This document shows positions 29,082 to 37,468 of a DNA stretch of 64,000 nucleotides, piece after piece. The stretch's first letter is position 1. The number at the start of each line of letters is the position of its first letter. The stretch is from Acrocarpospora corrugata. GTDB taxonomy: Bacteria > Actinomycetota > Actinomycetes > Streptosporangiales > Streptosporangiaceae. A program made the translations under genes and the position numbers. The notes beneath the pieces are model-generated. The model saw nothing but the letters and a program-made list of their open reading frames with translations, was not told the origin of the DNA and made no database searches. The stretch is from the NCBI RefSeq assembly GCF_009687845.1, contig NZ_BLAD01000061.1, positions 1-64,000 of the forward strand, in the 5' to 3' direction.

Positions 29082-29435
29082 CTAGAGCTGGCCAGAACTG
29101 TGCCTGGGGGGTTCGTAAGGCGTATCCAGTGGTGGAGGAATACGCCTGAGAAACTCGGTCGCGACCTTCTCACTGGTAGTTGACACTGTCCTGTGGGCAC
29201 GTCCGTTCCGCTCCTCCCAGCGTAAGACCGGAGGAATCTGCGGCCCCTGGTGGTAAGTGGCTTCACGTTGTCCAGCCTGGTCAGCCATGGAACCGAGTTT
29301 CAGTGCCAGCAAGCTCAGGACAGGCACCGCAGCCCATGCCAGCACGTTGTACTTCCACTCGGTAGCAAGGTTCACTGCGACGCCCACTCCCGCCGTAGCG
29401 AAAGCGCCCCAGACCTTCCAAGACCTAAGATTCAT
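29082..29435 (-). CDS. Small membrane protein of the islet
   Basis: 117 residues. Two adjacent hydrophobic segments (VWGAFATAGVGVAVNLA and VLAWAAVPVLSLLALKL) are followed by a soluble, Pro- and Arg-rich tail. No named domain. It is the likely first gene of the two-gene minus-strand unit with the ParB-like gene. Codon use matches the islet rather than the surrounding genome. Confidence 0.6.
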   Translation of the reverse strand: MNLRSWKVWGAFATAGVGVAVNLATEWKYNVLAWAAVPVLSLLALKLGSMADQAGQREATYHQGPQIPPVLRWEERNGRAHRTVSTTSEKVATEFLRRIPPPLDTPYEPPRHSSGQL

Positions 29436-29646
29436 ACTTGATGACCTGTCAGGACGATTTCTCGATGGGAAGGCCGTCCTGTATCGGTGCTCAACACTCT
29501 TCAGCCCTGTGTGTGGTCACCATAACGACGGTAAGGGCTAGAGTACAACTAGACCGCAGCTGTCTACGGCCTCAAGTGCTGGCTCCGTGGTCCGATCCGA
29601 TGCATCATTCCAGGTTAGAAGCTTGGCGGGGTCTTGAGATGCCGAC

Positions 29647-29826
29647 ATGCAACTAATGGATAACGGAAGATCCTTTAGCCCGCGAACCCGGCCGAACGAG
29701 AGCGGTCCGCGCCGGGGAGCATCCATTGACAACACCAACAGTGACAGTCGACATACCGACGGTCGGATCAACTGGTCCGGCGAAGAACTTGCTAGCCTCA
29801 ACAAAATCGTGATGCTGAATCAATAA
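29647..29826 (+). CDS. Possible 59-residue protein of the islet
   Basis: ATG 29647 to TAA 29826. The product is hydrophilic and acidic/Arg-mixed (MQLMDNGRSFSPRTRPNE at the start, INWSGEELASLNKIVMLNQ at the end) with the same AT-richer codon use as the ParB-like gene. There is no clear ribosome site, and an alternative start is ATG 29656. A hairpin directly after the stop (29835-29851) supports a real transcript end. Function unknown. Confidence 0.4.
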   Translation: MQLMDNGRSFSPRTRPNESGPRRGASIDNTNSDSRHTDGRINWSGEELASLNKIVMLNQ

Positions 29827-29834
29827 CAAAGACA

Positions 29835-29851
29835 TCACGAATGGTTCGTGA
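29835..29851 (+). terminator. Short hairpin after the small islet ORF
   Basis: TCACGAA, TGG, TTCGTGA: a perfect 7-base stem with a 3-base loop, nine bases after the TAA at 29826. It may be a terminator or an operator. Confidence 0.4.
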
Positions 29852-29876
29852 CGTGCTTGCCGGACTCATGGAGTGA

Positions 29877-29924
29877 GCTGCTACGTGTCCGGTTGTGTGC
29901 GAAGCGCGCCGGACCCGTAGCAGC
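29877..29924. terminator. Long stem-loop at the right edge of the islet
   Basis: GCTGCTACG pairs with CGTAGCAGC, and after a 2-base internal bulge on each side TCCGG pairs with CCGGA, leaving a 16-base loop. It lies directly downstream of a minus-strand reading-frame remnant (29929-30042), so it fits a terminator for that strand. It could also mark the edge of a mobile element. Confidence 0.5.
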
Positions 29925-29928
29925 AGAA

Positions 29929-30042
29929 TCACGAAGGTGAACTTGAAGCGGTCCGAGTGACCGCCAATGGCCACAACGCCGTGGCCAGCCATACCAGTGT
30001 GGCTCCGACGAGCACGTGCAGGGCGCTGGTCAGCGGGGGATC
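29929..30042 (-). pseudogene. C-terminal remnant with a hydrophobic helix
   Basis: The minus strand reads [20 protein letters not shown] followed by a short tail and TGA at 29929-29931. It is open only from the TGA that overlaps the start of the regulator at 30045 and has no good start. It looks like the end of a membrane-protein gene cut off by rearrangement. Confidence 0.3.
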
Positions 30043-30044
30043 TC

Positions 30045-30698
30045 ATGGCCGATGAGCTGGTCCGTGTCATCGTCGTGGACGATCAGCGGCTGATCAGGGA
30101 AAGCATCGCGTCCCTACTCGACATCCAGCCTGGAATCACCGTCGTCGGCACGGCCGGGGACGGCCGCGCCGCCGTCGACCTAGTGCTCACTCTCTCCCCG
30201 GATGTCGTGCTCATGGATGTACGGATGCCCACGATGGACGGCAACGAGGCGGTTGCCGTCCTGCGCGGCCTGGCCCCGGCGTGCCGGGTGGTCATGCTCA
30301 CCACATTCGACGATGAGGAGTACGTCGTGGAGGCGCTGCGCGCGGGCGCTGGCGGATACCTGCTCAAGGACCGGCCGGCCCGGGAACTGGCGGGTGCCGT
30401 GCGGCTGGCCCATGCGGGTGTCGTCCAGTTCGACCCGGCCGCGGCGGCCCGCCTTGCCGCGGTGCTCACCCGCACCGCGGCCCGGGCACCCGCTGAACCG
30501 GCCGGGCACGCGCTCACCAGCCGGGAGGTCGAGGTGCTGCGGCTGGTGGCCGCCGGTTCCACGAACCGCGAGATCGCCAGGCGGCTGTATTTGAGCGAAG
30601 GCACGGTGAAGAACCACATTTCTCGGATTCTCGGCAGGCTCGGGCTACGCGACCGGACTCAGGCGGCGGTCTACGCTCACGACCACGGCCTGCTCTGA
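30045..30698 (+). CDS. NarL/FixJ-family response regulator without adjacent kinase
   Basis: 217 residues from ATG 30045. The receiver domain has DDQ at 12-14, phosphoacceptor Asp58 ([12 protein letters not shown]) and Lys in LLKDRPARE. The LuxR-type HTH includes [18 protein letters not shown] and [18 protein letters not shown]. Most NarL regulators in actinomycetes follow a kinase gene. Here the upstream neighbour is only a minus-strand remnant, so the partner was lost or lies elsewhere. Its last 54 bases overlap the end of the convergent acyltransferase gene. Confidence 0.9.
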   Translation: MADELVRVIVVDDQRLIRESIASLLDIQPGITVVGTAGDGRAAVDLVLTLSPDVVLMDVRMPTMDGNEAVAVLRGLAPACRVVMLTTFDDEEYVVEALRAGAGGYLLKDRPARELAGAVRLAHAGVVQFDPAAAARLAAVLTRTAARAPAEPAGHALTSREVEVLRLVAAGSTNREIARRLYLSEGTVKNHISRILGRLGLRDRTQAAVYAHDHGLL

Positions 30699-31976
30699 TT
30701 TCTTACGGGCCAGCGCGCCGAGCGCGACCAGCAGCAACCCGACCGAGGCCCACGCGGCCCAGTCGCCCAGGGCGGTGTAGACGGTGGCCGAGCCCTCCCG
30801 AGGAAGCGTGGCCATAACCGTGGTCATACCCGTTCCGTCGCTGTGGCGCTCGGCCGCGATTCGGCCGCGGCTGTCGCTGACCGTCAGCCAGCCTTCGCGT
30901 GCGGCTCGGGCTACCGACAGGCCGTTCTCCACCCCGCGTACCACCGCCATGCGGCTGTGCAGCCAGGCGTCCTCGCCGAAGTCCCAGGCGGGCGCGAGTA
31001 GGGCGGCGACGCCGGCGTTGCCGTACTCCCTGACCAGGCCGGGAAAGTCGAGGTCCTTGCAGATGATGAGGCCGAGTCGGTTATCGTCCACGAAGGCCAG
31101 GCTGGTGCCGGGGCGGAACTTGCGCTCCACGCCGGGGATCATGTGGTGTTTGTCGTAGTGCGCGCCGGATGGGTAGCTCACTGCGCTGTTGGTCTCCGTG
31201 GCGATCCCTGCGATCACCTCCGCGCCCGGGCGGGTGAACGGCAGGTCGGTGGTTTTGAAAACCTTCTCGGGTAGCACCACGATCTCCGCGCCGCGGGCCA
31301 CTGCGGCGTCGATGGCCTCGCCATACCGGCGGACCAGGTCCTCGGAGTTGTCTGTTGCGATCAGTGCGACCTTCCGTCCCGAAACATCGGGAGGCGACGC
31401 GAGCCGTACGAAACCATGGCCGAGTGTGAGCGCGACCAACACGCCCGAGACGAGCGCCGCGCGTAACCGCAGGACCGCGATCGAGGCGGGCACGAACAGC
31501 AGGAGGAAGGTGATGCCCCAGATCCCGGTGACGGAGGCGGTTTGCAGCACGGGCAGGAGGTCGGCCTGCGTGTACGCCAAGCTCCACCAGGCTCCGTGCG
31601 GCCCGGCGAGATTCATGACGTACTCGGCGGTGACCCACACGGCCGGTACGGCCAACGCCGCCAGCAGCGGCCTGCCACGCACGTACAAGGTACGGAACAG
31701 CAATACACCGAGGCCGTAACAAAGCGCGGGACCGACGATAAAAGCAGCAGCCAGCGCGGGCGGCATTTCAAGGGTCCGAGTGAAATACGGCCACATCTGC
31801 GCCTGACTGGCAAGCCAGACGAGCGTCCCGGCCGCGAAAGCCGTGAACCTGCCCGCCCCGCGGGCCAAGAGCAGAACGGGCAGCGGAGCGAGCCAGGTAA
31901 GCCACCACACGGGATGAAGACCGGTGCCGAAGTGCATCAGAACGGCGGATGCGAGGGTGAGGAGGATTCGTTCCAT
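30645..31976 (-). CDS. Apolipoprotein N-acyltransferase-like protein (Lnt family)
   Basis: 443 residues. Six or so N-terminal hydrophobic helices (for example [34 protein letters not shown] and [15 protein letters not shown]) are followed by a C-terminal nitrilase domain (about 205-400). Catalytic residues fit Glu in VLPEKVF, Lys in YDKHHMIPG and Cys in [11 protein letters not shown] final helix sits near residue 415-432. The domain order is that of Lnt, which adds the third acyl chain to lipoproteins in the membrane. The sequence around the Lys and the absence of a Ppm1 partner suggest a divergent paralogue that may acylate another substrate (inference). Confidence 0.82.
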   Translation of the reverse strand: MERILLTLASAVLMHFGTGLHPVWWLTWLAPLPVLLLARGAGRFTAFAAGTLVWLASQAQMWPYFTRTLEMPPALAAAFIVGPALCYGLGVLLFRTLYVRGRPLLAALAVPAVWVTAEYVMNLAGPHGAWWSLAYTQADLLPVLQTASVTGIWGITFLLLFVPASIAVLRLRAALVSGVLVALTLGHGFVRLASPPDVSGRKVALIATDNSEDLVRRYGEAIDAAVARGAEIVVLPEKVFKTTDLPFTRPGAEVIAGIATETNSAVSYPSGAHYDKHHMIPGVERKFRPGTSLAFVDDNRLGLIICKDLDFPGLVREYGNAGVAALLAPAWDFGEDAWLHSRMAVVRGVENGLSVARAAREGWLTVSDSRGRIAAERHSDGTGMTTVMATLPREGSATVYTALGDWAAWASVGLLLVALGALARKKSEQAVVVSVDRRLSPVA

Positions 31977-32011
31977 GCCGACGATCGTGCGTTTCTCACC
32001 CTGCCGGCGCG

Positions 32012-32698
32012 TCAGCCGCGAGCGTGATCTCCGCTGTCACTCTCACCGGTGACCACCAGCCCGGACTCGTACGCGAGCACCACCGCCTGCACCCGATCCC
32101 GAAGATCCAGCTTGGTAAGCATCCGGCTGACGTGCGTCTTGACCGTGTGCTCAGTGACCACGAGCGCGGCGGCGATCTCCGCATTCGACAGACCACGCGC
32201 GACCAGTTTCAACGTCTCACGCTCACGTTCGGTGAGCGCGCCCAGCCTGGCCGCCAGCCGGGGCGCGACACCGTGAGCGGGCTTGCGCACCAGGTCTTCA
32301 AGCAGTCTCCTGGTCGCCGCCGGAGCGAGCAGGGCTTCACCCGCGGCGACAGTACGCACGGCATGCGCCAATTCGTCACGCCGAATGTCCTTCAGCAGGA
32401 AACCGCTCGCTCCGGCCCGGATCGCGTCATAGACATACTCGTCGAGGTCGAACATGGTCAGCACGAGCACTTTGGCAGTGGTCGTGGCACAGATTTCCTT
32501 GGTCGCCTCAATGCCGTTCTTGCGTGGCATGCGTACATCCATCAGGACCACGTCCGGCTGGAGTCGCCTGGCCTCGGCGATCGCCTCTTCGCCGTCGGGA
32601 GCCTCGCCGACCACCTCCATGTCGGGTTGCGCATTCAGGATCAGCCCGAACCCGGCGCGGAAGAGGTCCTGGTCGTCGGCGATGAGCACCCGTAACAT
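32012..32698 (-). CDS. NarL/FixJ-family response regulator
   Basis: 228 residues. The receiver domain has DDQ at 8-10, phosphoacceptor Asp54 ([12 protein letters not shown]) and Lys in FLLKDIRRDE. The LuxR-type HTH includes LTERERETLKLVARGLSN and TVKTHVSRMLTKLDLRDR. It starts five bases after the stop of the upstream kinase gene, so the pair is co-transcribed. The following acyltransferase gene is on the same strand 35 bases downstream and may belong to the same operon. Confidence 0.93.
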   Translation of the reverse strand: MLRVLIADDQDLFRAGFGLILNAQPDMEVVGEAPDGEEAIAEARRLQPDVVLMDVRMPRKNGIEATKEICATTTAKVLVLTMFDLDEYVYDAIRAGASGFLLKDIRRDELAHAVRTVAAGEALLAPAATRRLLEDLVRKPAHGVAPRLAARLGALTERERETLKLVARGLSNAEIAAALVVTEHTVKTHVSRMLTKLDLRDRVQAVVLAYESGLVVTGESDSGDHARG

Positions 32699-32703
32699 GC
32701 GGG

Positions 32704-33879
32704 CTATTCAAGCGGAAATTCGGCTTTCACCACGAATCCCCCATTCTGTCTAGCCCCGGCCTTGAGGGTTCCGCCGCAGGCCATCGCCCGTTCCCGCATC
32801 CCAGCCAGACCGTACCCACTGCTGTCACCCGGCCCTCGTCCGTTGTCGGCGATCTCCACCGTCAGGCTCTCCCGCCAGGCCAGAGTCAGGTGTACGGCAT
32901 CCGCACCGGCATGCTTGCGCACGTTCGTCAGCGCCTCCTGAACGATGCGGTAGACGGCGGCCTCAACGCTTTCGGCGACCGGACGCGGAATGCCGACGGT
33001 CGTGCTGGCCACGGCGAGACCGCTGCGCTCGATCAGCGTGGGGAGATTGGCCAGACGTGGCTGGAACAACGACTCCCCCGGGGTGCGCAAGGCAGTGAGC
33101 ACCCCCCGAAGCTCAGCCAGCGCGCCCCTCCCCGTGTCGGCGATCGCGTCGAAGACCTCCTCGGCCCGGTCAGGGTCACTCCGTACCACCACCGGCCCGG
33201 CTTCGGCCTGAACCACCATCAACCCGACGGAATGGGTGACGATGTCGTGCATGTCGCGCGCGATCCGGGTGCGTTCCTCGGCCGCGGCGGCGATGTGCTC
33301 CTGCTCCCGCCGCCGCGCCCGCTCGGCCAGTTCCGCCGTCCGCGAGCGGCTCGCCCGGACGCTGGTGCCCAGCGCGTACGCGGCGGCGAAGGCAGTCCCC
33401 ACCAGCCGGAAGGTCTCGTCGTTCTCCCCCGGCAGCACCAACGAAGCACCCACGACCGCCACAATCGCCGGGATCGCCGCCAGTCGCTTCCAGCTGGGGC
33501 TCAGGTCGGCGATCGTGTAGACGGCCAGCAGCGGGCCGAAGGGCAGGAACGGCTTCTCCCACGTCACCAGCACTGACATCGCCGCCCCGACCAGCACCGC
33601 CACCGCTATCGGCGCCCGCTTCCGCCACCACACCGGCACCGATGCCAGCAGACCCAGCCCGATGATCCACCACGGCTTGGGTTCTGGCAGGAGAAGCGGC
33701 CCCACCGTGGCCAGGACCACGGCCGCCGTAAGCGCGCCGTGGACCGCCCTGCCTACTGCAAGCATCCGCCCATTATCAGGACTTATCCGGCCGCTGCCCT
33801 CACTCTCCAGAGTGATCCTGGGAGCCGGCTCTGACACCCCGCTCACACCCTTCTGACCCCGGCATTGACAGCGGACCAC
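32704..33879 (-). CDS. NarL-type sensor histidine kinase (HisKA_3)
   Basis: Up to 391 residues from GTG 33879. Other possible starts are GTG 33846, GTG 33837 and ATG 33765; the first membrane helix begins just after 33765 (VHGALTAAVVLATVG). About four to five helices are followed by ERTRIARDMHDIVTHSVGLM with the phosphorylated His, EALTNVRKHA and GYGLAGMRERAMA. It phosphorylates the regulator five bases downstream. It is divergent from the ThuA/ricin gene across 163 bases that include an imperfect palindrome. Confidence 0.9.
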   Translation of the reverse strand: MVRCQCRGQKGVSGVSEPAPRITLESEGSGRISPDNGRMLAVGRAVHGALTAAVVLATVGPLLLPEPKPWWIIGLGLLASVPVWWRKRAPIAVAVLVGAAMSVLVTWEKPFLPFGPLLAVYTIADLSPSWKRLAAIPAIVAVVGASLVLPGENDETFRLVGTAFAAAYALGTSVRASRSRTAELAERARRREQEHIAAAAEERTRIARDMHDIVTHSVGLMVVQAEAGPVVVRSDPDRAEEVFDAIADTGRGALAELRGVLTALRTPGESLFQPRLANLPTLIERSGLAVASTTVGIPRPVAESVEAAVYRIVQEALTNVRKHAGADAVHLTLAWRESLTVEIADNGRGPGDSSGYGLAGMRERAMACGGTLKAGARQNGGFVVKAEFPLE

Positions 33880-33909
33880 GCTGATCGTAGCCTCAACGAA
33901 GGCTTATTA

Positions 33910-33926
33910 TTAGTAAAGTTTCCTAA
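33910..33926. promoter_or_regulatory. Imperfect palindrome upstream of the ThuA/ricin gene
   Basis: TTAGTAAAGTTTCCTAA matches its own reverse complement at 14 of 17 positions and lies 116 bases before the ATG at 34043. Similar AT-rich TTAG..AAA..TTT..CTAA elements precede secreted carbohydrate-active genes in actinomycetes (recalled knowledge, not checked here), so it is a candidate regulator site. Confidence 0.45.
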
Positions 33927-34042
33927 GGAAAGGGCTTTCGTCGGCCGTTGGGCTGAGCCTTCCCGACGATGACACCCAGGCCACGGCACCGGCGGCCAAC
34001 ACCACTCTCGGCAGCAGTCACCCCCACCGCTGAAGGATCCCT

Positions 34043-35344
34043 GTGCCCAGAAAATTCATGAAACGATCGCTCGCCGCACTCGTCGGCATCACCGTCGCGG
34101 CCTCCGTCGGCTTGACCGCCAGCCCCGCCACCAGCGCCGTCGCCCCGTTCAAGGTGCTCGCCTTCTACAACGGCACCTGGGACGCCGCCCACATCGACTT
34201 CGACAAAGACGCCAGGGAATGGTTCCCCACGGCCGCCGCCCAGAACGGTTTCACCTGGGAGGCCACCACCGACTGGAGCCGCCTCAGCGCCTCGGGCCTG
34301 GCGCAGTACAAGGTCATCATGTTCCTGGACGACGCTCCGCCCGCGAGCCAGCGCGCCGCCTTCCAGACGTACCTGCAGAATGGCGGCGCCTGGATGGGCT
34401 TCCACGTCAGCGCCTTCACCACCGACCCCAACTCGTGGAGCTGGTACTACAACACCCTGCTGGGCTCGGGTGCGTTCCAGACGAACACCTGGGGACCGAC
34501 CGCCGAGACCCTGAAGATCGAGGATCGCAATCACCCGTCCACGGCGGGGCTGCCTGCCACCATCCAGTCCTCGGTGAGCGAGTGGTACTCGTGGAGCCGT
34601 GACCTGCGGCAGAACCCCGACATCGACATCCTGGCGTCGATCGACAACTCCAGCTTCCCGGTCGGCACCGACCCGAACCAGCAGTGGCGCAGCGGCTTCT
34701 ACCCGATCATGTGGACCAACACCCGATACAAGATGCTGTACGCCAACTTCGGCCACAACGGCATGAACTACGCCACGAACACGCGTACCTCGTCGACCTT
34801 CGCGAGTGCCCAGCAGAACCAGTGGCTGATCAACGGCCTGCTCTGGCTGGCCGGTGCGGGCACTCCCCCGACCACGCCGCCCACCACCCCGCCGACGACA
34901 GGGCCGATCTCCCCCACGACGTGGTACACGGTCGTCAACAAGAGCAGCGGCAAGTGCGTCGACGCCCGCGCGGCCGGCACCACCAGCGGAACCGCGATCC
35001 AGCAGTACACCTGCAACGCGACCAACGCCCAGCAGTACCAGTTCGCGCCGACGAGCGGTGGCTACGTCCGCGTCAACAACCGCGGCAACAGCGCCCAGGC
35101 GCTCGACGTGACCAACGTGTCGACCGCCGACAACGCCCCGATCCAGACCTGGACGTACGGCGGCGGCAACAACCAGCAGTGGCAGCCGGTGTCCGAAGGC
35201 GACGGCTACTACCACTTCGTCAACCGCAACAGCGGTAAGTGCCTGGACGTTCCGGCCGCGTCGACCGCCAACTCGGTCCAACTCGTTCAGTACACGTGCA
35301 ACGGCACGGCCGCCCAGTCCTACCGGCTGGTCGCGCAGAGCTGA
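34043..35344 (+). CDS. Secreted ThuA-like domain protein with ricin-type lectin domain
   Basis: 433 residues. A signal peptide (about 1-32) precedes a ThuA-like domain (about 35-270; FKVLAFYNGTWDAAHIDF and a Gly-rich LQNGGAWMGFHVSAF segment, then a YANFGHNGMNY region). A Pro/Thr linker (PPTTPPTTPPTT) leads to a ricin B-type beta-trefoil lectin (about 297-433) with repeated segments KCVDARAAGTTSGTAIQQYT and KCLDVPAASTANSVQLVQYT, each followed by a QxY/QxW-like motif. It is probably a secreted carbohydrate-binding protein, often annotated as a trehalose-utilisation or glycosyl-hydrolase-associated protein; exact chemistry is unknown. Confidence 0.88.
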   Translation: MPRKFMKRSLAALVGITVAASVGLTASPATSAVAPFKVLAFYNGTWDAAHIDFDKDAREWFPTAAAQNGFTWEATTDWSRLSASGLAQYKVIMFLDDAPPASQRAAFQTYLQNGGAWMGFHVSAFTTDPNSWSWYYNTLLGSGAFQTNTWGPTAETLKIEDRNHPSTAGLPATIQSSVSEWYSWSRDLRQNPDIDILASIDNSSFPVGTDPNQQWRSGFYPIMWTNTRYKMLYANFGHNGMNYATNTRTSSTFASAQQNQWLINGLLWLAGAGTPPTTPPTTPPTTGPISPTTWYTVVNKSSGKCVDARAAGTTSGTAIQQYTCNATNAQQYQFAPTSGGYVRVNNRGNSAQALDVTNVSTADNAPIQTWTYGGGNNQQWQPVSEGDGYYHFVNRNSGKCLDVPAASTANSVQLVQYTCNGTAAQSYRLVAQS

Positions 35345-35463
35345 GACAACAGACTCACGAGCAGGCGAAAAGCGATGGCGGGATGCCAGGGCGTCCCGCC
35401 ACACCTGTCATCGAGTACGGCGCTCCCCAGCTGGGTCGTCGCGCCCGCGCTGGTCGACAGGTT

Positions 35464-36387
35464 TCAAAGCGCGGCGAGTGCCTGTTCAGCGCGGTCCAGG
35501 GCTGTCTCCACCTCGGTTGTGGTCAGGTTCTCGATCATCCAGGGCAGGTACTGGATGGGGATCTGCAGCGCGGCCCATCGGTAACCGAGATCGGCCTGGT
35601 CGGCGTCGAAGGGGATTTCCGTCGATTCCTCCCAGGCCCGGCGGTAGATGGCGAACTCCTCGGAATCCAAGGCGACCAGGTTGGCCAGATCCAGCATGGC
35701 CGGGCCGACCCGGCAACTGCCCCAGTCGATCAGCCACGCGCTCTGCCCGTCGATGAGCACATTGCCCGGGTGTACGTCGCCGTGCAGCAGCGTAGGACTT
35801 AGCTGGGTGAGCGTTTGCCCATGGGTGGCGGCATCCGTGACGACCGCTGACGCGCGCGTGATCGTGGCCAGCGGGTGGCGGTCGCTATGCCGGGCGATCT
35901 GCGGGAGAACCCACTCAAGACACAACTGCTGCCACCAGCGGACATCTACGCGGGGCAGTTCGTCAGGCAGGTCGGCGGCACCGTGAAAGTGACCGTGCAG
36001 ACGGGCCAGCGACTCGAACAGGTTCGCCGGTGCCTCCTGGTCGGAAAGCAGAACTCCAGCGACAAAGGGGGTGATGAGCCACAGCCCGTACTGGTCCCGC
36101 CCCCAAGTGATCAGCTCGGGAATCGCGGTCGCAGCCGGCCGGAGTGCCTGCGCCGCACTCAGCCCAGCGACTTCGTGCGGAAATGCGCGCTTGCGCACTA
36201 CTTGAACTTCTCGGGTCGCCGGGTCAGCGTCGCCCGAAATGCCGCTCATATGCAGCGTGATCCGCTCCACCGAACCCGAGACCGTGCCGCCGCTCAGCGG
36301 CTGCACCGTGTATCGCCCGATGCGCTCACATCCGGTTGTCCGGACCGCCCACTCCGCCACCGCAGGCGGCACAACCGGCCCGGTCAC
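35464..36387 (-). CDS. Aminoglycoside phosphotransferase-family kinase
   Basis: About 307 residues from GTG 36387; a longer frame opens at ATG 36426, inside an inverted repeat, so the shorter start is preferred but not proven. The catalytic loop is LLHGDVHPGN and the metal-binding motif is WLIDWGSCRVGP, both diagnostic for APH/choline-kinase-like enzymes. The N-lobe has QPLSGGTVSGSVERITL. It transfers phosphate from ATP to an unknown small molecule. It is divergent from the uridine-kinase-like gene. Confidence 0.85.
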   Translation of the reverse strand: MTGPVVPPAVAEWAVRTTGCERIGRYTVQPLSGGTVSGSVERITLHMSGISGDADPATREVQVVRKRAFPHEVAGLSAAQALRPAATAIPELITWGRDQYGLWLITPFVAGVLLSDQEAPANLFESLARLHGHFHGAADLPDELPRVDVRWWQQLCLEWVLPQIARHSDRHPLATITRASAVVTDAATHGQTLTQLSPTLLHGDVHPGNVLIDGQSAWLIDWGSCRVGPAMLDLANLVALDSEEFAIYRRAWEESTEIPFDADQADLGYRWAALQIPIQYLPWMIENLTTTEVETALDRAEQALAAL

Positions 36388-36409
36388 GGCACTCGCCCGG
36401 CTTCGGCAG

Positions 36410-36470
36410 GCCGAGACCGGCGGCATGCCTGCCGGTCTTCACGACCGGCCGCGGACAGGCCGGTCTCGGC
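36410..36470. repeat. Nested inverted repeat between two divergent kinase-like genes
   Basis: Outer arms GCCGAGACCGGC (36410-36421) and GCCGGTCTCGGC (36459-36470) are perfect 12-base complements. Inside lies a second hairpin GCCGGTC, TTCAC, GACCGGC (36431-36449). Such a nested cruciform in a divergent promoter region is more suggestive of a regulator site than of a terminator. Confidence 0.6.
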
Positions 36471-36576
36471 TGACCGTTGACATCGACACTCGTCATGCAC
36501 CGTCGGAGTATCTCCGCTCGCCACCTCTGACGGCATCTGCTTTTCCGTTGGCCCAGCAAGGAGCGGCGCAGCGAGC

Positions 36577-37218
36577 ATGATGCAGGATGAGGAGATGCGC
36601 GCGCGACCGATCACCACCGAACGCCTCATCGAGGACCTCGCTGACCGGATCGCCGCATACTCCCGCCAGGACTGGGTCCGGGTAGCCGTCGACGGCGCCC
36701 CCGCCACCCATCCCGCCGACCTGGCCGACGCCTTGGTTGAGCCGCTGCGCGTACGCGGCCGGGGCACCTTGCGCGTCTCCTCGTGGGACTTCCTGCGCCC
36801 CGCCTCCCTGCGGTTCGAGTACGGCAAACAGGACCCCGACGCCTACTACGACGACTGGCTGGACGCGAACGCCCTGACCCGCGAGGTCCTGGCCCCACTG
36901 GACCCGGGCGGCTCCGGCAAGGTCCTGCCCAAGTTGTGGGACCCGGTGAAGGACCGCGCCACCCGCACGCCGTACACCATGGTGGCGCCAGGCACGATCT
37001 TGCTGCTGGACGGGACGCTGCTGCTGGGCCGCTGGCTGCCGCTGGAGTTCACCGTTCACCTGCGCCTGTCGCCGGCGGCGTTGGAGCGCCGGGTGACCGA
37101 CGCGTGGACGATCCCCGCCTTCCTGCGCTACGAGCAGGAGGTGGCCCCGGCGAGCGTCGCCGACGTGGCGGTCAGCGTGGACCGCCCCCACCACCCCGCG
37201 CTGATCGAAGAGCCGTGA
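36577..37218 (+). CDS. Uridine-kinase-like protein lacking a normal P-loop
   Basis: 213 residues from ATG 36577 (alternatives at 36580 and 36595). The fold pattern is that of uridine kinase/phosphoribulokinase proteins: VRVAVDGAPATHPADLADAL at the Walker A position, RVSSWDFLRPASLRFEYG with an acidic YYDDWLD stretch, then APGTILLLDGTLLL. The Walker A segment lacks the Gly-Lys-Ser/Thr of an ATP-binding P-loop, so ordinary kinase activity is doubtful. Actinobacterial members of this group are often annotated as uridine kinase. Its role is unknown. Confidence 0.72.
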   Translation: MMQDEEMRARPITTERLIEDLADRIAAYSRQDWVRVAVDGAPATHPADLADALVEPLRVRGRGTLRVSSWDFLRPASLRFEYGKQDPDAYYDDWLDANALTREVLAPLDPGGSGKVLPKLWDPVKDRATRTPYTMVAPGTILLLDGTLLLGRWLPLEFTVHLRLSPAALERRVTDAWTIPAFLRYEQEVAPASVADVAVSVDRPHHPALIEEP

Positions 37219-37468
37219 ACCGCCTCAAACCCAAGGTCAGCGAGCACCCGCCCAGGAAGAATGCAGCTCCACGGCCACGTCCCCGCCGAACCGATTACGC
37301 GCCAGCCTTAATCCTGTTTCTGCAGATAAAGCGATAAATCGCAATTACACCCGCGACCTCCGCATCTGCAATCCCGCTCAATACCGGCCCGCGAAAAATG
37401 GTTCGCACCGGCCGCGCGCCCTGCGGCACCATGGCTACGGCGATCGGTATTCAGGGGGTGAATGGGCG

